From contig NZ_JAQZBC010000014.1 of assembly GCF_029239295.1 (NCBI RefSeq), positions 18,930-82,929 of the forward strand: DNA of 64,000 nucleotides. The letters run 5' to 3'. Below are positions 15,709-26,798 of this stretch, in pieces. A model generated the notes under the pieces. That model made no database searches and was not told the origin of the DNA. It saw nothing but the letters and a program-made list of their open reading frames with translations. The translations under genes and the position numbers were made by a program. This DNA comes from Sphingomonas sp. (lineage in GTDB: Bacteria > Pseudomonadota > Alphaproteobacteria > Sphingomonadales > Sphingomonadaceae). Within the stretch, counting starts at the first letter, position 1, and each line of letters starts with the position of its first letter.

Positions 15709-17130
15709 ATGACGCGAAACGGCCAGCGCATGCTGATGCTGATCGATGACGAGCCCGCGCAGCGCCGGCTGGTGGCGGCGCTTGCCTCGCGTGGGGGGTG
15801 GCGCACCCTGTTCGCAGGCGATGCCGAAACAGCGATTGCGACGCTCGGCACGCAGGAGGGGATGCAGCTCGACGCGATCCTGTTCGACCATTGGGGAGAG
15901 GATGCGGATGCGTCCGCGCTGATCGCCGAATTGCGTTCGCGTCGCCCGGCCCTGCCGGTGCTGGTGGTGACCGCCAATGGCTCGGTGGCGCATGCGGTGA
16001 ATGCGATGCGCGCCGGCGCGACCGATTTTCTGGTGAAGCCGCTGGCGCCTGAGCGCCTGCTCCAGGCGCTCGACGCCGCCGTCGCCGATACGGCCGCGGG
16101 TGAGCTTCGCCCGCTCACAGAGAAGATCCCGGCAATGCTGGGCTTCGACGAGATCGTCGGCTCGGCGCCGCAGTTCCGCGCCGCGCTCGCCATCGCTGCC
16201 AAGGCTGCGCGCGCCCGCGTCGCCGTCCTCATCGAGGGCGAAAGCGGGGTCGGCAAGGAAGTGGTGGCAGAGGCTGTCCATGCCGCCAGCCCGCGCGCGA
16301 AGAAGCCGATGCTGACGGTGAATTGCGGCTCGCTGCCTGCGAATCAGCTCGACAGCGAATTATTCGGCCATGAAACGGGCGCCTTCGCCGGCGCCTTCGA
16401 TCGCAAGGTCGGAAAGTTCGTCGAAGCCGATGGTGGCACGCTGTTAATCGACGAGATCGGCGAAATGCCGCTCGAAACACAAGGCCGGCTGCTCGACACC
16501 CTTCAGACCGGCATGGTCCACCCGCTGGGCGGGCGCCACCCGCGCGAGGTGGACGTGCGAGTCATCGTCGCCACCAATCGGCGGCTGGCGGAAGAGGTGG
16601 AGGCCGGGAATTTCCGCGAGGACCTGTATTTCCGCCTCAACATCGCACCTGTCACGATCCCGCCGCTGCGCGAACGGGCGCAGGATATCCCGGCGCTCGC
16701 CCGCCACTTGCTGGCGCGAATCGCGCTTCAGCCCGGTTTGCGTCAGCTTGGCGTCACGGACGACGCGCTCGGGCTGCTGATGGATTACGACTGGCCCGGC
16801 AACGTGCGCCAGCTCCAGAACGCCTTGTTCCGCGCCGCAGTGCTGTGTGAAGGCGACGCGCTGACCCGCGCCGATTTCCCGCAGATCGCGACCCTCAACA
16901 CCCGCCGCGTCCGCGCGCCGCAACCACAGCATATGGCCACCTCGGGCGGCGTGGAGCTGTTCCGCCCCGACGGCAATCTGCGCATGCTCGAAGAAATCGA
17001 GGCGGACGTGATTCGGCTCGCCATCGGCCATTACCGCGGTCGCATGACGGAGGTCGCGCGCCGGCTCGGCATCGGCCGGTCGACGCTGTACCGCAAGCTG
17101 GGCGAGCTGGGCATCGACAACGCGGCCTGA
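15709..17130 (+). CDS. Sigma-54-dependent response regulator (NtrC family) with variant GAFTGA loop
   Basis: 473 aa. Receiver domain 1-125 with acidic LIDDEP, phosphoacceptor Asp60 (LFDHWG), Thr88 and Lys110 (VKPLAP). AAA+ domain: Walker A GESGVGKE (about 177-184), Walker [10 protein letters not shown] (about 245-253), arginine-finger region [16 protein letters not shown]-terminal Fis-type helix-turn-helix [20 protein letters not shown]. The sigma-54 contact loop reads GAFAGA (224-229), with Ala in place of the Thr that is nearly invariant and needed for activity in PspF/NtrC. It may therefore activate poorly, act as a repressor, or be compensated elsewhere. No kinase gene is adjacent. Single gene, followed by the convergent beta-lactamase gene. 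Confidence 0.85.
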   Translation: MTRNGQRMLMLIDDEPAQRRLVAALASRGGWRTLFAGDAETAIATLGTQEGMQLDAILFDHWGEDADASALIAELRSRRPALPVLVVTANGSVAHAVNAMRAGATDFLVKPLAPERLLQALDAAVADTAAGELRPLTEKIPAMLGFDEIVGSAPQFRAALAIAAKAARARVAVLIEGESGVGKEVVAEAVHAASPRAKKPMLTVNCGSLPANQLDSELFGHETGAFAGAFDRKVGKFVEADGGTLLIDEIGEMPLETQGRLLDTLQTGMVHPLGGRHPREVDVRVIVATNRRLAEEVEAGNFREDLYFRLNIAPVTIPPLRERAQDIPALARHLLARIALQPGLRQLGVTDDALGLLMDYDWPGNVRQLQNALFRAAVLCEGDALTRADFPQIATLNTRRVRAPQPQHMATSGGVELFRPDGNLRMLEEIEADVIRLAIGHYRGRMTEVARRLGIGRSTLYRKLGELGIDNAA

Positions 17131-17159
17131 GCCGCACGACGCCCAGCCGGCCTCGCTTT

Positions 17160-18056
17160 TTATCCGCCCGTCCGAACCTCCTCCTTGCGCAGACGCTCGG
17201 CAAGCGCGCGCTCCGACGCTTCGGCATAGCTGCGGCAGGCGCCGGGATTGCTGAGATAGCGTGTCTTGGCACCACCCTGGTCCGCATGCGCGGTGATCAG
17301 GATGTCACACCGCATTTTCTTCATCGTCGCGTAAGTCTGCGCGAAGGCGGTGCGAATCCCTGCGCTGGTCGGCGCGCTGTACCGATATCCGTCGGCCGAG
17401 ACGGGATTGAGGCTGGAGGCGAAGACAACCGTCCGGCACGTGGCACCTTCGCACGCCGGCCAGCTCCAACTCACGCTGCCGGCGGTATGCCCCGCGGTCT
17501 GATGCGCGGTCACCGTCACCTTGCCCAGCGTCAGCCCCTCGCCATTCGAGATCGTGCGCACCTTGGCCACCGGCGGAAAGCTGTGATCATAGGCCAGTTG
17601 CGGATCATCCTTGTCCAGCCGCCCGCTCTTCAAGCCCGCGGCCGCCCGGTTGCCCGCAACCACCGTCGCGCCAGTATCGCGCACCAGTGCCGCCAGCCCG
17701 CCGGCATGGTCGAAATGCGGCTCGGTGCTCAGGATGAACTTGATGTCCTGCGGCTTGAAACCAAGCTGGCGAACATTGTCGAGGATGCGCGGCGCGGCTT
17801 GCGGCAAGGCGGCATCGACCAGGATCAGCCCCGCCCCCGTGTCGATCAGCGCGACGCTCAAGCCGCCGAATCCGACCAGGTAGGTCGTGCCGAAGACCTT
17901 TTCGGGTGCGCGCGGCGCCAGCCACGTCGCTTCACGGTCGCGCGCCAGCGGTCGGGTGAGTGGATCGGGCGTCTGCTGCGGGGCAGTTGCCTGCTGCGCA
18001 CTCGCGGTGCCGGTCAGCAGCAGGGCAGCAATCAGAATACCGGGTCGGCGCACCAT
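17160..18056 (-). CDS. Subclass B3 metallo-beta-lactamase, B3-E variant
   Basis: 298 aa with a signal peptide (1-20), so periplasmic. The zinc motif reads TEPHFDHAGG (111-120): His114, Asp116 and His117 are in place, but the first ligand, His116 in standard BBL numbering, is Glu112. Other ligands are His190 (TAGHTAGS) and His257 (LITAHAD). A B3 enzyme with this Glu, SIE-1 from Sphingobium indicum, has been described, so it is likely an active beta-lactamase with altered Zn1 binding. The ATG at 18056 is chosen because GGAG lies 8 nt upstream and a signal peptide follows. It is convergent with the sigma-54 regulator. No AmpR-type regulator lies adjacent. Confidence 0.88.
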   Translation of the reverse strand: MVRRPGILIAALLLTGTASAQQATAPQQTPDPLTRPLARDREATWLAPRAPEKVFGTTYLVGFGGLSVALIDTGAGLILVDAALPQAAPRILDNVRQLGFKPQDIKFILSTEPHFDHAGGLAALVRDTGATVVAGNRAAAGLKSGRLDKDDPQLAYDHSFPPVAKVRTISNGEGLTLGKVTVTAHQTAGHTAGSVSWSWPACEGATCRTVVFASSLNPVSADGYRYSAPTSAGIRTAFAQTYATMKKMRCDILITAHADQGGAKTRYLSNPGACRSYAEASERALAERLRKEEVRTGG

Positions 18057-18177
18057 TGGTTGATCTCCTCTGTGCTGCCTTGTCGCCGCGCCGGGCGACC
18101 ACGACAAGAGGAGGTCACAGAGAAAGGCTCAGCGATGCGCCATCCCGTCGCGGCCGCCCTGTGCAGGCCGCAAGGGA

Positions 18178-18540
18178 TTACTTGCCGCTGCCCTCGCTCG
18201 CGTTGATCCGCGCCCAACGCGCCTTGCGCTCGGCCTGCCGGTACGCCTGGTTCTGCCGCAGCCGGTCAAACCCGGCGACCTTCTTCTTGGCCAGCTCCGG
18301 GCCCAGTTCCGGGAACATCGCGTCCACCATCTGCGCGCGCTCCAGCCGCTCGCGGTACATCGTCGGCGTCATGTCGCCGCTGCTCGGAACGGCAGGATTG
18401 AACGACGGATCATTCTGGCCGCCGAAGGTGCCGATCGGCGTGGGCGCTCCGGGCGCCGTGCCGGGAACAGCCAATGTCGCACTCTGCGCGAGGGCGCCAC
18501 CACCGGAAAGAAGCAAGGCTGCGGCCAGTACAATCTTCAT
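18178..18540 (-). CDS. Hypothetical secreted protein
   Basis: 120 aa with a signal peptide (1-19, ending ALAQS). A Pro/Gly-rich segment is followed by a charged helix with the pattern RERLERAQMVDAMFPE, then KKKVAGFDRLRQNQAYRQAE. I do not recognise an enzyme family. Start supported by AGGAGAGG 6 nt before the ATG. It precedes the beta-lactamase gene on the same strand, 120 bp away with imperfect hairpins between, so the two are probably separate units. Confidence 0.65.
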   Translation of the reverse strand: MKIVLAAALLLSGGGALAQSATLAVPGTAPGAPTPIGTFGGQNDPSFNPAVPSSGDMTPTMYRERLERAQMVDAMFPELGPELAKKKVAGFDRLRQNQAYRQAERKARWARINASEGSGK

Positions 18541-18630
18541 CGGACCTCTCCTGCAGGGATCACCCGTTTCTACTCAAACCCTCATATACCTAACCTGTTC
18601 CGATTTTCCGGGGTCGTCAACGCCTTGGTT

Positions 18631-19362
18631 TCACAGGCGAAGCGGAGCGGACTGCGCCTCGCTGCCGCGCGGAGCGTCCTCGATCGCGCGCACCCACTCG
18701 GGCAGGTCCGCCAGGCTCTCCAGCTCGCGAAAGCGGGCGGCATCCTGCGGGGGCGCTGCCACCTCATGCGCCCAGGCGCCCTCCTGCGGTACATACGCCG
18801 CCCAGGCGCCGGCCGCGAGCGCAGGCAGCACGTCCGATCGCATCGAATCGCCCGCCATCAGCGCGTACTCCGGTGCCACGCCATACCGCTCGAACAGCCG
18901 GGTAAAGGTCTCCTCCTTCTTGTCGCTGACGATCTCCACGCCGTGGAACATCTCGCCCAGCCCCGATGCCGCCAGCTTCATCTCCTGGTGCAACAGATCC
19001 CCCTTGGTGACGAGCACCAGCCGGGCCGTTTCCGCCAGCGCGCGCAGCGTATCCTCGATCCCGTCCAGCAGCTCGACCGGATGCGCCAGAAGCGCGCGCC
19101 CCGCCTCCAGCACCGCCACGATCGCGTCTGCATTGGCGCCGAATTCCAGCGCCGTCTCGATCATCGACAGCGTGAAGCTCTTCGCGCCATAGCCATAGAG
19201 CGGCAGGTTGCGCACCTCGACCGCCGCCAGCCGGTCGCGCGCGATCCCCGCCTCGGCGAACGGCGCCAGCATCGCCACGAACGCATCCTCCGCCGCCGCG
19301 AAGAAGCGCATGTTGTGCCACAGCGTGTCGTCGGCATCGAGGCAGATGAGGTCGATCGGCAT
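18631..19362 (-). CDS. HAD-superfamily hydrolase
   Basis: 243 aa phosphatase-type protein. Motif I CLDADDTLWHN (nucleophile and acid/base Asp residues), motif II LVTKGD, motif III Lys in SDKKEETF and motif IV ALMAGDSMRSDV. A helical cap lies between motifs I and II, as in subfamily IA enzymes. The ATG at 19362 is preferred over an ATG 12 nt upstream because GAGG sits in front of it. Substrate unknown; transcribed divergently from coq4. Confidence 0.8.
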   Translation of the reverse strand: MPIDLICLDADDTLWHNMRFFAAAEDAFVAMLAPFAEAGIARDRLAAVEVRNLPLYGYGAKSFTLSMIETALEFGANADAIVAVLEAGRALLAHPVELLDGIEDTLRALAETARLVLVTKGDLLHQEMKLAASGLGEMFHGVEIVSDKKEETFTRLFERYGVAPEYALMAGDSMRSDVLPALAAGAWAAYVPQEGAWAHEVAAPPQDAARFRELESLADLPEWVRAIEDAPRGSEAQSAPLRL

Positions 19363-19486
19363 GGCGCGCCTCATACTAGCGATGCGCCGGCGCCGACCAG
19401 CCGGTCCGAACGGCGGGAACCATCACGGCGGCGGCGGCGTACATCCACCACCGGGATCGGTTGACGCGCCCTGCGCCGTCATTTAT

Positions 19487-19500
19487 TGACACCCCTGTCA
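19487..19500. promoter_or_regulatory. Palindrome TGACA-N4-TGTCA upstream of coq4
   Basis: Perfect 5+5 inverted repeat, 17 bp upstream of the coq4 ATG and overlapping a TTGACA-like element. It resembles a TetR-family operator. No regulator gene is adjacent. Confidence 0.45.
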
Positions 19501-19517
19501 GTAAGGAGCCCAACTCA

Positions 19518-20315
19518 ATGGCCGCTAAGCTTCCCCCCTTCCCCGGCAGCACTGGCCGGCGTGACTGGAACACTGCGTTTGACGCGATCAAGAAGCTGAT
19601 GAGCAACGGTGACGATACCGTTCAGGTTTTCCGGATCATGCGCGCGCTGAACGTCGGCAGCACCGAATGGGGCTATGCCAAGCTGCTGAGCACCGAAGAA
19701 GGTGGCCGGATCGCGCGTGAGCAGGCCGAATTGTCCGAACGCTTTTCAGATCGCGCGTGGGTCGACAGCTTCGCCCCGGGCACAGTCGGCGCCGCCTATC
19801 GCGATTTCCTCGACAGCACCGGCTATTCGGCCGACGGCCTCGTCGCGGTCAGCCGCGAAGGCAATGAGAATGTCGAGATCAACCATCCCTATGCCTGGTT
19901 CGGCCGCCGCACGCGCGACATCCACGACATCTGGCACGTGCTGACCGGCTACAAGGCTGATGAAAGCCTTGGCGAAGCGGCGCTGGTCGCGTTCAGCTAC
20001 GCCCAGGTCGGCGGCGCCGGCTGGGCCTTCATCGGGTCGGCCGCCGCGCTCAAGAGCCTGCGCGTGACCAAGGGTACGCTGTTCGCCCGCGCGGTGCTCG
20101 AAGGATATCAGCGCGGGAAGGCAGCCAAATGGCTGGCTGGCGAGGATTATCTGAAGCTGATGGACGAGCCGCTCGGCGCCGCGCGCAAGCGTCTGGGCCT
20201 GACCGAGCCGGTACTGTACCGCCGCGCCCAGGCCGAACTCGGCGAGGAAATGGCCTCCTACCTCAGCCAGCAGCGCGAGAAGTCGGAAGAACAGCAAATG
20301 CCGCTCGCCGCCTGA
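19518..20315 (+). CDS. coq4: Coq4-family ubiquinone biosynthesis protein
   Basis: 265 aa. Contains RDIHDIWHVLTGY (about 133-145): His136, Asp137 and His140 are the metal-binding HDxxH of Coq4, with acidic residues 9-13 positions on. Coq4 acts in late ubiquinone synthesis, linked recently to C1 decarboxylation/hydroxylation of the ring. The ATG at 19518 has AAGGAG 9 nt upstream. A TetR-type palindrome overlaps the promoter and a strong terminator follows. An ABC1/UbiB-type kinase gene, functionally linked to ubiquinone, lies 6.5 kb downstream. Confidence 0.88.
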   Translation: MAAKLPPFPGSTGRRDWNTAFDAIKKLMSNGDDTVQVFRIMRALNVGSTEWGYAKLLSTEEGGRIAREQAELSERFSDRAWVDSFAPGTVGAAYRDFLDSTGYSADGLVAVSREGNENVEINHPYAWFGRRTRDIHDIWHVLTGYKADESLGEAALVAFSYAQVGGAGWAFIGSAAALKSLRVTKGTLFARAVLEGYQRGKAAKWLAGEDYLKLMDEPLGAARKRLGLTEPVLYRRAQAELGEEMASYLSQQREKSEEQQMPLAA

Positions 20316-20349
20316 ACCGGCAGCGGCGCTGCCTCAGCGACCGAAACGC

Positions 20350-20386
20350 AAAAAAGCGGGCGCCCGGATGGGCCGCCCGCTTTTTT
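20350..20386 (+). terminator. Rho-independent terminator after coq4
   Basis: An A-run, then GCGGGCGCCC paired imperfectly with GGGCCGCCCGC and a T6 tract. A- and T-runs on both sides make it usable from either strand. Confidence 0.85.
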
Positions 20387-20638
20387 CTTGCTGAACCCGA
20401 TCGTCCTGCCGCCGCGCAACGTGAGACGTTGCTCGCTCGGCGCAGGTGACGGCAAAGGCAATGTGACCGCCCATCATCCGGCCATGCATTACGCGCGCTA
20501 TGCGGCGTGCCCGTGCGGGGCATCGGATATGGAGGGGGAAGCATAGAGCACGGCAGCACACATCGGTCGCTACCGGGAGGTCATCGGTGGTGTCAGCGCA
20601 CAGCTTGGTAAGGCCAGCCGCTGACCACCGGTTTCGGT
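20387..20638. other. Intergenic stretch after coq4
   Basis: About 250 bp between the coq4 terminator and the end of the 67-aa gene. Open frames here look like shadows; no RNA or repeat recognised. Confidence 0.4.
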
Positions 20639-20842
20639 TCAGTCTTCGGCGGAACGTTGCGCCGCGGTGGCGGCTTCGCGTTGGAGCCGCTGGGTGCTGA
20701 CCCGTTCGGCGCGATCGGCCATGGCATCCCATGCCCGCGCTGCCCGTTCTGATCGCTCGCGAACATTGTCGAGCGTGGCGCCCTGCGCATTGGCCGTCTC
20801 GACGGCGGCGCGAGCGCGATAGGTGACGGCATCATCGGCCAT
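20639..20842 (-). CDS. Small conserved hypothetical protein (67 aa)
   Basis: 67 aa, charged and helical, with the pattern YRARAAVETANAQGATLDN and RERSERAARAWDAMADRAER. I recognise this kind of short protein from sphingomonads but know no function. CAGGAG lies 9 nt before the ATG. It starts 50 bp after the end of the cold-shock gene on the same strand, so both may share a transcript. Confidence 0.7.
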   Translation of the reverse strand: MADDAVTYRARAAVETANAQGATLDNVRERSERAARAWDAMADRAERVSTQRLQREAATAAQRSAED

Positions 20843-20892
20843 GATATCGCTCCTGTTGAAAGCGGGCCGGCCACAGGCCGACCCGCATGCAA

Positions 20893-21105
20893 TTACTCGG
20901 CGGCTTCGAGACCGACGGCGCTTGCGCGGCCGCGACGATCCGTCTCCATCTCGTAGCTCACGCGCTGGTTCTGCTGCAGCGTGGCGAAGCCAGCGCGCTC
21001 AACGGCAGAAATGTGCACGAACGCATCCGCGCCGCCATTGTCCGGCGCGATGAAGCCGAAGCCCTTGTCCATGTTGAAAAACTTTACGGTGCCGATCTGA
21101 GCCAT
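20893..21105 (-). CDS. Cold-shock-domain protein
   Basis: 70 aa single cold-shock domain: GTVKFFNMDKGFGFIAPDNG contains RNP1 (KGFGFI) and DAFVHISAV contains RNP2 (VHIS). Binds single-stranded nucleic acid and acts as RNA chaperone. GAAGGAA lies 8 nt before the ATG. The leader upstream is more than 100 nt and includes an AT-rich promoter-like stretch around 21225-21255, consistent with cold-shock mRNAs that have long 5' leaders. Confidence 0.93.
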   Translation of the reverse strand: MAQIGTVKFFNMDKGFGFIAPDNGGADAFVHISAVERAGFATLQQNQRVSYEMETDRRGRASAVGLEAAE

Positions 21106-21410
21106 GTACTTATTCCTTCATTTTTGGCTGGCCGATCCAAAGAGCGGATCGTCCGGTGCCGCGGCAGCAGGGAAAGAAGGAAGAAGGTGCCGCAAAGCGC
21201 CAAAGACCGTTCGATTTGCGACTGTAGCTCGTCCTATATAGAAAATAATGTTGGAAATAGCCAGCCCCCTCGCCCGGCGGTATATTCTGGCGATATCATT
21301 GCGAAATTGTCCGCGCTCCCCATGTAGAATTCATCCGCGGCCATTCTGATCTGTAGGCGCCGCTGGCTGAGAGACCGACGTGCTTTCGCTTACGGATGGA
21401 AGGCCGCGCG
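21106..21410. other. Divergent intergenic region between csp gene and 67-aa gene
   Basis: 305 bp. The only AT-rich island of the neighbourhood (about 21225-21300, including CTATATAG and AAAATAATG) probably holds the cold-shock promoter; the rest is its leader. No gene seen. Confidence 0.5.
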
Positions 21411-21614
21411 ATGGACCTCAACGAACTCTATTTCCGCCATCAGGTATCGGTCGCCCGTGCCGCGTCTGCGCTGACCTGCGAGGCGCGCTATGCGCACCGT
21501 GGCCTGGCGGCCGGTTATGCCCGCCGCATCGCTGATCTGCAGTCCGGTAGCGAGATTGTCGCGCTGGCGCCCACAACGCTGCCGCGCCCGGTCCGCGGAC
21601 GCCGCAGCCACTGA
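21411..21614 (+). CDS. Small conserved hypothetical protein
   Basis: 67 aa beginning MDLNELYFRHQVSVARAASA, then a basic tail. The ATG at 21411 has GGAAGG 7 nt upstream; an in-frame ATG 15 nt earlier is less well placed. The MDLNELYFRHQ opening recurs in short sphingomonad proteins. Function unknown. It precedes recF by about 85 bp on the same strand. Confidence 0.65.
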   Translation: MDLNELYFRHQVSVARAASALTCEARYAHRGLAAGYARRIADLQSGSEIVALAPTTLPRPVRGRRSH

Positions 21615-21698
21615 TCCGAAGGCCGCGCGCCGGGCCGAACGCTCGGCGGCGCAACAGATCGCTTTCGCCTTCTCCCAAGCCACAGTAGAGCCGCGGCG

Positions 21699-22742
21699 AT
21701 GATCCGCCGGCTCGTGCTGACCGATGTTCGCAGCCATTCCGCGCTGGCGCTCTCTCCGGGAGCGGGCTTCGTGCTGCTCACCGGCCCCAATGGGGCGGGC
21801 AAGACCAATGTGCTGGAGGCGGTATCCCTGCTCGCGCCGGGTCGCGGGCTGCGCCGCGCTGGCCTTGGCGACATTGCCCGCCGCGACGGCCCCGGCGGCT
21901 TTGGGATCGCCGCCACTTTGGACGACACCACGGAGATCGCGACCGGAACGCTCGCCAGCGCGCCCGAACGCCGAGTCATCCGGATCAACGGCGCCCCGTC
22001 GCCCGGCAATGCACTCGCTGAATGGCTGTCGATCCTTTGGCTCACCCCAGCGATGGATCGCCTTTTCGTCGAGCCGGCGAGCGAGCGCCGCCGCTTCCTT
22101 GATCGGCTGACGCTCGCACTGGTGCCCGGCCACGCCACCGAATCGAGCCGCTACGACGCGGCGATGCGCGCGCGGAACAAGCTTCTGACCGAGCCATTCC
22201 CCGATCGCGAATGGCTGTCGGCGCTGGAGGCACAGATGGCGCAGCATGGCGCGGCGATTGATGCTGCCCGGCGCGAGGCCGTGACGGCGGTGTCGGCGCA
22301 ACTCGCCGGCATGGAGGCGGGCGACTTTCCCCGCGCCGCGCTCGCGCTGGAGGGGTGGAGCGGTGATGGCGACGCGCTGCTCGCCGCGCTCGCCGTCGGG
22401 CGTGCACGTGATGCCGCGGCCGGACGGACATTGGTCGGCCCGCACCGCGCCGACCTTCTCGTGACCCACAGTGACAAGCAGATCCCGGCCGCGCAGGCAT
22501 CCACCGGCGAGCAAAAGGCGCTGTTGCTGGCGATCGTACTGGCCCATGCAACGCTGGTCGGCGCGCGGCGCGGACAGCCGCCGATCCTGCTGCTCGACGA
22601 GGTCGCCGCGCATCTCGATCCCGCCCGCCGCGCCGCGTTGTTCGATCGTCTCAGCGGGCATGCGCAGGTGTGGATGACCGGCACCGAGCCGGCTCTGTTC
22701 GCCGCGATCGGCGAGGACGCGACCCGCATCGCGCTGGGCTAG
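21699..22742 (+). CDS. recF: RecF, DNA gap-repair ATPase
   Basis: 347 aa SMC-like ATPase that loads RecA at single-strand gaps with RecO and RecR. Walker [10 protein letters not shown] follows the opening [13 protein letters not shown]; the signature region [13 protein letters not shown] and Walker [15 protein letters not shown] are present. Bacterial order dnaN-recF-gyrB is common; here an MFS gene lies between recF and gyrB. Confidence 0.94.
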   Translation: MIRRLVLTDVRSHSALALSPGAGFVLLTGPNGAGKTNVLEAVSLLAPGRGLRRAGLGDIARRDGPGGFGIAATLDDTTEIATGTLASAPERRVIRINGAPSPGNALAEWLSILWLTPAMDRLFVEPASERRRFLDRLTLALVPGHATESSRYDAAMRARNKLLTEPFPDREWLSALEAQMAQHGAAIDAARREAVTAVSAQLAGMEAGDFPRAALALEGWSGDGDALLAALAVGRARDAAAGRTLVGPHRADLLVTHSDKQIPAAQASTGEQKALLLAIVLAHATLVGARRGQPPILLLDEVAAHLDPARRAALFDRLSGHAQVWMTGTEPALFAAIGEDATRIALG

Positions 22743-22827
22743 GCGGCGCTGGACTGGGCGCCTGCCACGCCAGCCGCTTGAGGTATAATCGCTGGACGCG
22801 CCCGTCTTGTGCGTTACCATCCCGCTC

Positions 22828-24096
22828 ATGGAGAGGAACACGCACCGCCCGGCGCACGCCGGCGAGTGGCGTCTCGGCTGGCCTGTGGTCGTCGCGGCGA
22901 TGATCGGCATTGGCACCGGCCCCGGCCTGTTCCAGAATTTGTCCAGCCTGTTCATCGCTGGCCCGGTCGGCGAATTCGGCTGGAGCCGCGGTGACATCGC
23001 CACTGCCGCCGGCCTCGGCCTGCTCGGCGGCCTCACCGTTCCCTTCTTCGGCCGCCTCGCCGATCGCATCGGGGTGAAGGCGATCATCGTCCTGGCAATG
23101 CTGCTGCTCGGGCTGGTCTATGCCGGTATGGCGTCGCTCACCGGTCCCCTGTGGCAATATCAGCTGCTCGTCTTTGGCCTCGCGCTCACCGTGCCGGGCA
23201 CCAGCGCGATTGTTTATGGCAAGCTGATTGCCCAGCGGTTCAACGCGCGGCGCGGCATTGCGCTGGGTGTCGCCACCTCCGGCATCTCCATCTCCTCACT
23301 CACCCTTGCACCGTTGCTAGGGCTGGTGATTGGCGCTTACGGGTGGCGCGCCGGCTTCGTCGCGCTTGGCCTGATGGTGGCGGTGCTTGCGCTTCCGGCC
23401 GTGCTGTTCCTGCTGCGCCACGAACAGACCGCACCCACCCGGCGCGACCCGAACGCCCCGGAGGCGACGATCCCGGTCGAGGGGATGACCGGCGCGGAAA
23501 CCCGCCGCGACAGCCGCTACTGGCGGCTTGGCGCCACTGCCGCGCTCATCAACATCGCCAGCGTCGGCCTCGTCACCTCGCTGGTCCCGCTCGGCACCGA
23601 TCGCGGGCTCACGCCGGCGTCAGCGGCGCTGCTGGTCACTGCCTTTGCCGCCAGCCAGGTGGTCGGCCGGCTGGTGATGGGCGTTCTGGTCGACCGCTAT
23701 CGCCCGCAAGCCACCGCCGCCGCCTTCGCCACCCTTTCCGCGCTCGCGTTCGTCGGGCTGCATCTGCCTGCCCCCGGCCTGCCGCTGATGCTGGCGCTGG
23801 TCTTCCTCGCCGGGCTGATGAACGGCGCGGAACATGATTTGCTACCCTATCTCGCCACCCGCCTGTTCGGGCTGCGCGCCTTTGGCGAGCTTTATGGCCT
23901 GTTGGTAATGATCGGGCTGTTCGGCACGGCGACGGGGATCACGGCATTCGGGCGACTGTTCGATTCGACCGGCAGCTACAATACCGCGCTCACCATGGCG
24001 GCGATCGCGCTTGGCGTGGCGGCGGTTTTGTTTCTCACCTTGCGCGAACGTCCGCTCCCCCATGCTCAGGCTCAGGCGCACGCGCAACCGGCCTGA
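22828..24096 (+). CDS. Major facilitator superfamily transporter
   Basis: 422 aa with about 12 membrane helices and the MFS loop 2-3 motif GRLADRIGVK (G-x-x-x-D-R-x-G type), repeated as MGVLVDRYRPQ in the second half. The N- and C-halves are separated by a hydrophilic loop at about 195-225. Resembles the monocarboxylate/oxalate-type group, but substrate is not readable. The ATG at 22828 is used because the upstream alternative is TTG. It sits between recF and gyrB, 51 bp before the gyrB start. Confidence 0.8.
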   Translation: MERNTHRPAHAGEWRLGWPVVVAAMIGIGTGPGLFQNLSSLFIAGPVGEFGWSRGDIATAAGLGLLGGLTVPFFGRLADRIGVKAIIVLAMLLLGLVYAGMASLTGPLWQYQLLVFGLALTVPGTSAIVYGKLIAQRFNARRGIALGVATSGISISSLTLAPLLGLVIGAYGWRAGFVALGLMVAVLALPAVLFLLRHEQTAPTRRDPNAPEATIPVEGMTGAETRRDSRYWRLGATAALINIASVGLVTSLVPLGTDRGLTPASAALLVTAFAASQVVGRLVMGVLVDRYRPQATAAAFATLSALAFVGLHLPAPGLPLMLALVFLAGLMNGAEHDLLPYLATRLFGLRAFGELYGLLVMIGLFGTATGITAFGRLFDSTGSYNTALTMAAIALGVAAVLFLTLRERPLPHAQAQAHAQPA

Positions 24097-26652
<2,556 letters not shown>

Positions 26653-26663
26653 TCGCCGGGTAC

Positions 26664-26689
26664 GCGGGGCGGCCAACCAGCCGCCCCGC
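26664..26689 (+). terminator. GC-rich hairpin after gyrB
   Basis: Perfect 10-bp stem GCGGGGCGGC/GCCGCCCCGC with a 6-nt loop, 11 bp past the gyrB stop. No T-run follows, so efficiency is uncertain. Confidence 0.55.
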
Positions 26690-26798
26690 CTCCTGCACCC
26701 AGCCTATTCCAGCTTTATCCCCGCAACGTCCCGGCTGATTACCGCCGGTGGCGCCCCCATGACGCGGAACGTTTGCCACCCCCGCCAGTCCTAGCGGG

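Noticed and set aside
17160-18056. Calling the beta-lactamase a generic MBL-fold hydrolase
   Set aside because: The B3-type layout (signal peptide, TEPHFDH, later His residues with B3 spacing) argues for a real B3 enzyme, although activity is unproven.
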